NCBI GenBank assembly: GCA_965365625.1 | Contig: CBDUCL010000026.1 | Span: forward strand, 1-21,170 | Direction: 5' to 3' | Length of the DNA stretch: 21,170 nt | Source of the DNA: CAVWCW01 sp965365625 | Lineage (GTDB): Bacteria > Pseudomonadota > Gammaproteobacteria > Chromatiales > Chromatiaceae | Shown here: positions 16,101-21,170 of the stretch, one piece after another | Position numbering within the stretch: position 1 is the first letter of the stretch | How the letters are laid out: each line of letters starts with the position of its first letter | The notes under the pieces: model-generated | Databases searched by the model: none | The model's input: only the letters and a program-made list of their open reading frames with translations | Told to the model about the DNA's origin: nothing | Program-made: the position numbers and the translations under genes

Positions 16101-17804
16101 CGGCTGACTAACCTCGAGGCGCATGTTCTTGCCGACATCTTTCAGCCCCAGCAGATTGGGACGCGGACCGATCAGGCTCACCAGGGACATCACCAACTCT
16201 TCGCGGATCGGATCAATGGGCGGATTAGTGACCTGGGCGAAGTTTTGCTTGAAATAGGTGGACAGGTGCTTGGGACGGGACGACAGCACCGACACCGGAT
16301 TGTCCGCCCCCATGGAGCCGATTGCCTCCTGGCCCGCCACGACCATCGGGGTGAGCAGAAACTTGATGTCCTCCTGGGTGTAGCCGAACGCCTGCTGGGC
16401 GTCGAGCAGGGTGCCCGGATCCGGCGCCATGGGGCTGATATCGGCCGGCAGATCGCTGAGGCGGATCTGGGTCTGGTCCAGCCAGTCCTGGTAGGGCCGG
16501 GCCGCGGCCAGCTCGGCCTTGAGTTCATCGTCTCCGATGATGCGCCCCTGCTCCAGGTCGATCAGAAACATCTTGCCCGGCTGCAGACGCCACTTCTTGA
16601 TGATCCGCGCCTCAGGGATCTCCAGCACCCCCATCTCAGAGCCCATCACCACCAAGTTGTCGTCGGTAATCAGATAACGGGCCGGACGCAGGCCGTTGCG
16701 GTCCAGTGTCGCGCCGATCTGGCGGCCGTCGGTGAAGGCCACCGCGGCCGGGCCATCCCAGGGCTCCATCAAGGCGGCGTGGTACTCGTAAAAGGCCCGT
16801 CGCTCCCTGTCCATCAAGGGGTTGCCGGACCAAGCCTCCGGGATCAGCATCATCATCGCGTGGGCCAGGCTATAGCCCCCGGCCACCAACAGCTCCAAAG
16901 CGTTATCGAAGCAGGCCGAGTCCGACTGGCCCTCCGGGATCAGAGGCCAGACCTTGTCCAAGTCGTCGCCCAGGATCTCCGAGGCCATTGTGGATTTCCG
17001 GGCAGCCATCCAGTTGACGTTGCCGCGCAGGGTGTTGATCTCGCCGTTGTGGGCGATCATGCGGAACGGATGGGCCAGGTCCCAGGTCGGGAAGGTATTG
17101 GTGGAGAAGCGCTGGTGCACCAGGGCCAGGGCCGAGACCATGCGCCCGTCGCGCAGGTCTTGGTAATAGTCCCCCACCTGGGCGGCCAACAGCATGCCCT
17201 TGTAGACCAGGGTGCGCGAGGACATCGACGGCACATAGTAAAAGGACTGCCCCTGGATATCGGACTCTCGGATGTGGTTGTCCATGCTCTTTCGGATCAC
17301 GAAGAGCTTGCGCTCAAAGGCATCCTGGTCCGGGCAGTTTCCACCGCGACCGATGAAGATCTGGGCGATATAGGGCTCGGTGGGAAGCACCGATTCTCCC
17401 AGCCCGGCGTTATCGACCGGCACTTGGCGCCATCCGAGGATCACCTGGCCTTCCTGTACCACGAAGCGCTCGACGATCTTCTCCATCACCTGCCGGGCCG
17501 CTTCTTCTTTGGGCAGGAAGATCATGCCGACTCCGTACTCACCCGCCGCCGGCAGGTCGAAGTCCACCGTCGAACGTAGGAAGGCGTCCGGGATCTGAAT
17601 CAGGATACCGGCCCCGTCTCCGGCCAGGGGGTCGGCTCCGACCGCCCCCCGATGGGTCAGCCGGTCCAGGATCTGCAGCCCCTGCTCTACGATCCGGTGA
17701 CTTTGGCGCCCCTTGATGTCGGCAACGAATCCTACGCCGCAGGCGTCGTGTTCGTTGATCGGGTCATACAACCCCTGCTTCGCTGGCAAAGACCCTTGGC
17801 TCAT
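13161..17804 (-). CDS. gltB: Glutamate synthase (NADPH), large subunit
   Basis: The 1547-residue subunit converts glutamine plus 2-oxoglutarate to two glutamates (GOGAT). It starts with a 21-residue propeptide before Cys22 (HDACGVGF), the N-terminal nucleophile of the class-II amidotransferase domain (about 22-430). A central domain follows (about 480-780). The FMN-binding TIM barrel (about 830-1230) carries the 3Fe-4S ligands C1133, C1139 and C1144 in CIMMRKCHLNTCP and the GEGGEE and YDGGTGASPL loops. The C-terminal GXGXG beta-helix (about 1280-1500) has repeated G-x-x-G turns. A GAGGT ribosome binding site lies 9 bases before the ATG. It leads the gltB-gltD-hemE-yigB run and is preceded by a 524-bp non-coding gap. 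Confidence 0.98.
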   Translation of the reverse strand: MSQGSLPAKQGLYDPINEHDACGVGFVADIKGRQSHRIVEQGLQILDRLTHRGAVGADPLAGDGAGILIQIPDAFLRSTVDFDLPAAGEYGVGMIFLPKEEAARQVMEKIVERFVVQEGQVILGWRQVPVDNAGLGESVLPTEPYIAQIFIGRGGNCPDQDAFERKLFVIRKSMDNHIRESDIQGQSFYYVPSMSSRTLVYKGMLLAAQVGDYYQDLRDGRMVSALALVHQRFSTNTFPTWDLAHPFRMIAHNGEINTLRGNVNWMAARKSTMASEILGDDLDKVWPLIPEGQSDSACFDNALELLVAGGYSLAHAMMMLIPEAWSGNPLMDRERRAFYEYHAALMEPWDGPAAVAFTDGRQIGATLDRNGLRPARYLITDDNLVVMGSEMGVLEIPEARIIKKWRLQPGKMFLIDLEQGRIIGDDELKAELAAARPYQDWLDQTQIRLSDLPADISPMAPDPGTLLDAQQAFGYTQEDIKFLLTPMVVAGQEAIGSMGADNPVSVLSSRPKHLSTYFKQNFAQVTNPPIDPIREELVMSLVSLIGPRPNLLGLKDVGKNMRLEVSQPVLTNEDLERVRHIEDNTGGAFRTKNLDICYPAELGADGMAEALAAVCAKAEQKVREGYNILILSDRAMNRGRIAIPALLATSAVHHHLIREGLRTVSGLVVETGAALEVHHFATLAGYGAEAVNPYVAFDTIQSLLPRLPEKLSFEEAQGRYIKAVGKGLKKVMSKMGISTYQSYCGAQIFDAVGLSSGFIDAYFTGTHTTIEGAGLPEVAQEAVRWHIAAFGEEQIYRKHLDVGGDYAYRLRGEDHIWTPDTIAKLQHATRANNAKTFVEFSDVINEQSERLMTLRGLFDFKFADQEIPLEEVEPASEIVKRFATGAMSFGSISYEAHSTLAVAMNRIGGKSNTGEGGEEPERFQPLEDGSRNPKRSAIKQVASGRFGVTTEYLVNSDEIQIKMAQGAKPGEGGQLPGHKVNWQIARVRHSTPGVGLISPPPHHDIYSIEDLAQLIHDLKNVNPNARISVKLVSEVGVGTVAAGVSKAHADHVLISGYDGGTGASPLTSIKHAGSPWEIGLAETHQTLVLNRLRGRIAVQTDGGMRTGRDVVVAALLGADEMGFATAPLIVEGCIMMRKCHLNTCPVGVATQDPELRKRFTGKPEHVVNYFFFVAEEARRLMAKLGFRSVNEMIGRSDRLDMRRAIDHWKAQGLDFSRILHKPEAGPEVAVYNCETQDHGLDKALDHELIRQAAPTLERGEPVRIDIDVHNYNRTFGTLLSGRLAEKYGHAGLPDDTVYIKAKGTGGQSFGAWVTKGVTIELEGEANDYVGKGLSGGRLVIYPPADSGIEQAEENIIVGNTVLYGGISGECYFRGVAGERFGVRNSGVTAVIEGVGDHGCEYMTGGIVVCLGATGRNFAAGMSGGIAYVLNGAGDFAQHCNQTQVELEPIEEEDIALEALDHQGGDLETHGRVDVSHDMTRFDAIRLKQLVENHHRYTGSTVAADILANWEQYLPKFVKVMPVDYRRALKEIQAQQESEAGEAAKGSH

Positions 17805-17924
17805 TGCAGACGGACCTCGTGTTGTCTCGGGCCGACGCCCCGACGGGCGGGGGTCGGCGTGCCTGAAATCTGGTTTGGAAACGGCGGCTTATGGTCGCGC
17901 TGGGCGCACGGATCCGCCGTCCGA

Positions 17925-17950
17925 CGGGGCCCCAAAAGGGCCGGGCCCCG
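17925..17950. repeat. GC-rich inverted repeat in the gltB leader
   Basis: CGGGGCCC (17925-17932) is mirrored by GGGCCCCG (17943-17950) around a 10-nt spacer, forming an 8-bp perfect stem about 125 bases upstream of the gltB start. An inner alternative, GGGCCCC-AAAA-GGGCC, competes with it. It may be a leader structure or an attenuator lacking a T tract. Confidence 0.4.
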
Positions 17951-18281
17951 GGCCGAACCCCGTAGAATAATCGAGAAGCCCCCCGGTTGCCAGCCTCGCG
18001 CATGGGCGAAGCAGCTCGCACCAAAACGGGGCGCGCGCCGCTAGCCGGCGGCGGGGGGCAGGCTCTTTCTATAAGGCGTTTACCTCGTAGAGCCGAGTGA
18101 AGCCGCCGTTACGAGACTCCCAAGCACCTGAAAATCCGATCATTCTCTAACCGCGCCTTCGAATTCTGCGCGAGTTGTGGTCAGCAGGCCAAATCGCCGA
18201 CCTCGTTTCCGTTGTGCAATTTGCGCGCCCAGTGCCGATCGGAAGAACTAGCGCCGCACCCAATTAGGCAGCGAACAATGA

Positions 18282-18298
18282 CGGGGCGTCCCGCCCCG
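18282..18298 (-). terminator. Hairpin downstream of aroB
   Basis: CGGGGCG (18282-18288) and CGCCCCG (18292-18298) form a perfect 7-bp stem with a 3-nt loop, 31-47 bases past the aroB stop on the minus strand. The following minus-strand bases are only mildly T-rich (TCATTGTTC), so it is a weak terminator candidate. Confidence 0.45.
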
Positions 18299-18328
18299 CA
18301 GCAGAAACGCAATCAGATAAGGCGTCCT

Positions 18329-19405
18329 TCAATAGTTCAGAAGCATGGCCTCGAGTTCGCTCGCCGGGAAATCGTCGGTAACCAGGCAGCCGCCAATACC
18401 GCGCATCAGCACCAAACGAATGCGGCCGTCCATGACCTTTTTATCCACCGCCATCAACTCCAGAAACCGCTCCATCCCCAGCTCGGCCGGGGGCCGGGTC
18501 GGCAACCCGGCAGCTTCGACCAGGGCCTCTACCCGGCCCAAGTCGGCGGCGCTCAACCAGCCCAAACGTTGGGACAGGCGAGCCGCCATGCAGATGCCGG
18601 CCCCCACCGCCTCGCCGTGCAGCCACCCACCGTAACCGACACCGGTTTCGATGGCATGTCCGAAGGTGTGGCCCAAGTTGAGCAACGCCCGCTGCCCGGC
18701 CTCCCGCTCGTCGGCCGCCACCACCCGCGCCTTGTCCCGGCAGGAGCGTTCGATGGCATAGGCCAGGGCTTTGGGTTCACGCTCGCACAGTCGCGGCATG
18801 TTCGCCTCCAGCCAGGCGAAGAACTCCGGATCGTCGATGACACCGTACTTGATGACCTCGGCCAAGCCGGCGGACAGCTCGCGCTGTTCCAGGGTATTCA
18901 GGCTGGCGGTATCGGCGATTACGCAGCGCGGTTGGTGGAAGGCGCCGATCATATTCTTCCCCAGGGGGTGGTTGACGCCGGTCTTGCCGCCGACCGAGGA
19001 GTCCACCTGAGCCAGTAGGGTGGTCGGCACCTGAATGAACGCCACCCCCCGCTGGTAGCAGGCCGCAGCGAAGCCGGTCATATCGCCGATTACGCCGCCT
19101 CCGAGCGCCACCAATGTGCAACTGCGGTTGAAGCGATTGCCGAGCAGTGCGTCGAAGATCCGGTTCCAGGTTTCGAGGTTCTTATACACCTCGCCGTCGG
19201 GCAGGATGACGGTGGCGGTCTGAAACTCGGAAAGGGCCGCCTGCACCCGCCCCAAATAGAGGGGCGCTACGGTTTCATTGGTCACGATCATCACCTGGCT
19301 GGAATTCAGGTGGCGCCGGTAAAGCTCGGTGTCGCCGAGCAAATCGGATCCAATATAGATCGGGTAGCTGCGGTCGCCGAGGTCGACCTCAAGGGTTTGG
19401 GTCAT
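18329..19405 (-). CDS. aroB: 3-dehydroquinate synthase
   Basis: The 358-residue NAD- and metal-dependent enzyme makes 3-dehydroquinate from DAHP, the second shikimate-pathway step. The NAD-binding GGGVIGDMTGFAAACYQRG lies at 102-120, followed by VPTTLLAQVDSSVGGKTGVN. The zinc ligands are E183 (GLAEVIKYG), H246 (NLGHTFGHA) and H263 (WLHGEAV). The C-terminal VDKKVMDGRIRLVL motif is intact and the length is normal. It lies 71 bases after aroK on the same strand. The ribosome binding site is weak (GAGAC). Confidence 0.98.
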   Translation of the reverse strand: MTQTLEVDLGDRSYPIYIGSDLLGDTELYRRHLNSSQVMIVTNETVAPLYLGRVQAALSEFQTATVILPDGEVYKNLETWNRIFDALLGNRFNRSCTLVALGGGVIGDMTGFAAACYQRGVAFIQVPTTLLAQVDSSVGGKTGVNHPLGKNMIGAFHQPRCVIADTASLNTLEQRELSAGLAEVIKYGVIDDPEFFAWLEANMPRLCEREPKALAYAIERSCRDKARVVAADEREAGQRALLNLGHTFGHAIETGVGYGGWLHGEAVGAGICMAARLSQRLGWLSAADLGRVEALVEAAGLPTRPPAELGMERFLELMAVDKKVMDGRIRLVLMRGIGGCLVTDDFPASELEAMLLNY

Positions 19406-19476
19406 AGCCGAAGTCTCGCTTGCGGATGCAGAGACGGCTGGCGAAAGTGGGCCGGCCGTGGAGCGGGATTATCGGC

Positions 19477-20001
19477 CTAATCCACACCCTTTTCCAGCTT
19501 GCGCATAATCTCCCGGCATACGCTGGCCGCGCTTCGCTTTTCGGTGCTGACGACGAGGTCGGCGGCCTGGCGATAGAGGGGATCGCGGACCTGCATCAGC
19601 TCGCTCAAACGGGCGTAGGGATCTTCCGTCTGCAGCAGAGGCCGGTTTCTATCCTTGGCGGTGCGCTCGTATTGCTGCTCCGTGCTGCAGAACAGATACA
19701 CCACCAACCCCCGGCTCGAGAGGCGGCGGCGATTGTCCGGGTCCAGGATCACGCCGCCGCCGGTGGCCAGTACCAATCCCTCGCGCTGGGTGAGGTCGTC
19801 GATTACCTTGCGCTCGCGGGCGCGGAAGCCGCTTTCACCCTCAAACTCAAAAATGGTCGGAATATCGACGCCGGTGCGGCGCTGGATCTCGTGATCGCTG
19901 TCCTCGAACTGAAATCCGAGGCTGGAGGCGAGGTGGCGCCCGACGGTGGTTTTGCCGGCGCCCATGGGACCGATCAGAAATATATTACGAGACCAACGCA
20001 T
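19477..20001 (-). CDS. aroK: Shikimate kinase
   Basis: The enzyme phosphorylates shikimate at the 3-hydroxyl using ATP. With the start at 20001 the protein has 174 residues, almost the same as E. coli AroK, and begins MRWSRNIFLIGPMGAGKTTVGR with the Walker A motif at 11-19. Shikimate-binding D36 (DSDHEI), R60 (GFRARE) and the GGG at 81-83 are present. The lid carries R120 in DRNRPLL, and RDPLY holds R139. A longer reading from an ATG at 20052 would start inside the terminator that follows pilQ, so it is unlikely. No clear ribosome binding site precedes 20001. Confidence 0.96.
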   Translation of the reverse strand: MRWSRNIFLIGPMGAGKTTVGRHLASSLGFQFEDSDHEIQRRTGVDIPTIFEFEGESGFRARERKVIDDLTQREGLVLATGGGVILDPDNRRRLSSRGLVVYLFCSTEQQYERTAKDRNRPLLQTEDPYARLSELMQVRDPLYRQAADLVVSTEKRSAASVCREIMRKLEKGVD

Positions 20002-20045
20002 GGCGTGACTGTATAGGCGACTGTCGGTCGAGATCAAGGTCGGTG

Positions 20046-20075
20046 AAAACATCAGGGGCCCATTGCGGGCCCCTG
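20046..20075 (-). terminator. Terminator or attenuator between pilQ and aroK
   Basis: CAGGGGCCC (20053-20061) and GGGCCCCTG (20067-20075) form a perfect 9-bp stem with a 5-nt loop. On the minus strand it is followed by ATGTTTTC, a short T run. It begins about 29 bases past the pilQ stop and about 50 bases before the aroK start. It would end or thin out pil transcripts before aroKB. Confidence 0.7.
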
Positions 20076-20103
20076 GCTCGGTCCAAATCTCCGCCCTTTG
20101 CTG

Positions 20104-21170
20104 CTACCTGGTGGTCAGGGACTCCTTGAGGATCCGTGGCGTCACGAACACTAGAAGCTCGCGGTTTTCGTCGGAGTACTCCTTGCGCTTGAACAGATTA
20201 CCCAGGTAGGGGACGTCACCGAAGAAAGGTACCTTTTCGCGGCTCTCAGAGGTTTCGCGCTCGAAGACGCCGCCCAGCACCACCGTCTCCCCATTATCTA
20301 CCAGAACCGTCGTCTCCACCGAACGAGTATCGATTGGCGGCTGCCCCAGGACCGCGTCGGCATAATTGGCGTTGTCTTTATTGACCTTCAGATCCATGAG
20401 AATGCGGTCATCCGGTGTGATGTGCGGAGTAACGTCCAATTTCAGGACCGCGTCCTTGAACTGGATATTGGTTCCCAGGTTTCCGGAAGTCGTTTGATAG
20501 GGGATCTCCTGACCCTGTTTGATGGTCGCAGTGTTCTGGTCCGAAGTGATCACCCGCGGGCTGGAAATGACCTCCCCCTTGCCTTCGGTCTGCATGGCCG
20601 ATAACTCGAGCTGCAACAGATAGGAGCCCAGCTTGCCAACGATGAAGTTGATCGCGCCGGAAGGTTGGGCTACCGGCAGGTTCACCAACAGGGCTTCGGC
20701 CGTGGAACCTGCCGGATTCTCGATGCCAGGCGCGAGGCCGAAAGTACCCGCAGTATGCCCATCCTGGCCGCCCGCAACCACCGCGAAATTCTGGTTATCG
20801 TTCCAACTGTTACCCCGGTTGAATCCGAAGCGCACCCCCAGGTCCTTGGCGTAGCTGTCTTGGGCAATCACGATGCGGGACTCGATCATGACCTGGCGAA
20901 TCGGGATATCGAGAATCTCAATCAGTCCCCGGATCTCGTCGAGCTTGGCGGCGGTATCTTGGACCAGCAGCGTATTGGTGCGCTGATCGAAGGACACATT
21001 ACCTCGGGTCGGGGTCAACAACGGGTTGTCCTCGGATTTCAGCAAGGCCGCCAAATCTTCGGCTTTGGCGTAGTTTACTTGAATATATTCCGCACGCAGC
21101 GGTGCCAACTCCTCGATCTGTTGCGGGGATTCCAGCTCCAGCTTTTCCCGCGCAGCAATCCCTTCGATCG
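20104..21170 (-). CDS. pilQ: Type IV pilus secretin PilQ, C-terminal part (cut by window edge)
   Basis: The reading frame is open through the right window edge. The Leu-Ala-Pro-Leu near 21108 is internal (a TTG codon), not a start. About 354 C-terminal residues are visible. PilQ forms the outer-membrane ring through which type IV pili pass. Visible parts are the end of the N-domain region (YIQVNYAKAEDLAALL and FDQRTNTLLVQD, ending in a RQVMIESRIV strand) and the secretin domain with GKGEVISSPRVITSDQNTATI, QGQEIPYQ and VVLGGVFERE. The signature end is PFFGDVPYLGNLFKRK...ELLVFVTPRIL. The N-terminal AMIN and signal regions lie outside. It precedes aroK as in Pseudomonas and relatives. Confidence 0.97.
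   Translation of the reverse strand, partial: IEGIAAREKLELESPQQIEELAPLRAEYIQVNYAKAEDLAALLKSEDNPLLTPTRGNVSFDQRTNTLLVQDTAAKLDEIRGLIEILDIPIRQVMIESRIVIAQDSYAKDLGVRFGFNRGNSWNDNQNFAVVAGGQDGHTAGTFGLAPGIENPAGSTAEALLVNLPVAQPSGAINFIVGKLGSYLLQLELSAMQTEGKGEVISSPRVITSDQNTATIKQGQEIPYQTTSGNLGTNIQFKDAVLKLDVTPHITPDDRILMDLKVNKDNANYADAVLGQPPIDTRSVETTVLVDNGETVVLGGVFERETSESREKVPFFGDVPYLGNLFKRKEYSDENRELLVFVTPRILKESLTTR

Larger units (their letters stand above)
17805..18328. other. 524-bp non-coding gap between aroB and gltB
   Basis: No credible gene lies here. ORFs reading into it from the plus strand are shadows of gltB. It must hold the gltB promoter. One weak candidate on the minus strand is TATTCT (plus-strand near 17957-17962), 18 bases from CTGGCA. 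The gltB-proximal part is GC-rich with palindromes and the aroB-proximal part is closer to average. In many relatives a SPOR/DamX-type gene occupies this slot. Confidence 0.65.

Noticed and set aside
15324..17579. 751-codon plus-strand ORF opposite gltB
   Set aside because: It is an antisense open frame caused by high GC. gltB on the other strand is complete and recognisable.

Overview
This window looks like chromosomal DNA of a high-GC gammaproteobacterial sulfur oxidiser, probably a Chromatiales or Ectothiorhodospiraceae relative. Two things suggest this. The right half carries the order pilQ-aroK-aroB-gltB-gltD-hemE, which is familiar from gammaproteobacteria such as Pseudomonas. The left half carries aprBA, the dissimilatory adenylylsulfate (APS) reductase, which in such organisms runs in the oxidative direction from sulfite to APS. 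I cannot name a genus.

Layout, left to right. A strong rho-independent terminator (1-31) closes an upstream unit. A plus-strand cassette follows: a membrane-anchored BON/OmpA-like protein with a very long Pro/Ala linker (135-1700), a membrane-anchored coiled-coil protein with a C-terminal helix-hairpin-helix domain (1706-2647), and a very basic Nudix-fold protein that has lost every catalytic Nudix-box residue (2698-3147). Convergent to it, on the minus strand, are aprB, aprA, a clear terminator, and a YkgJ-family cysteine-cluster gene. A 610-bp AT-rich intergenic region separates aprB from a divergent fumarylacetoacetate-hydrolase family gene (7408-8220). Next comes a 583-bp region with a good sigma70-like promoter, a doubtful 92-codon ORF and a hairpin touching the ribosome binding site of the cation-efflux gene fieF (8804-9718).

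The rest is on the minus strand. In transcription order it is pilQ (cut by the window edge), an attenuator-like terminator, aroK, aroB, a 524-bp gap where many relatives carry a DamX/SPOR-type gene, gltB, gltD, hemE, and a YigB-like HAD phosphatase. Functionally these cover type IV pilus secretion, the shikimate pathway, ammonia assimilation, haem synthesis and a probable flavin-pathway phosphatase.

Most genes are ordinary and intact. The parts that depart from the ordinary are the 135-3147 cassette with its pseudo-Nudix protein, the fieF leader, the YkgJ gene next to aprBA, and the missing damX-type gene. I found no CRISPR array, insertion sequence, tRNA, rRNA or phage gene.
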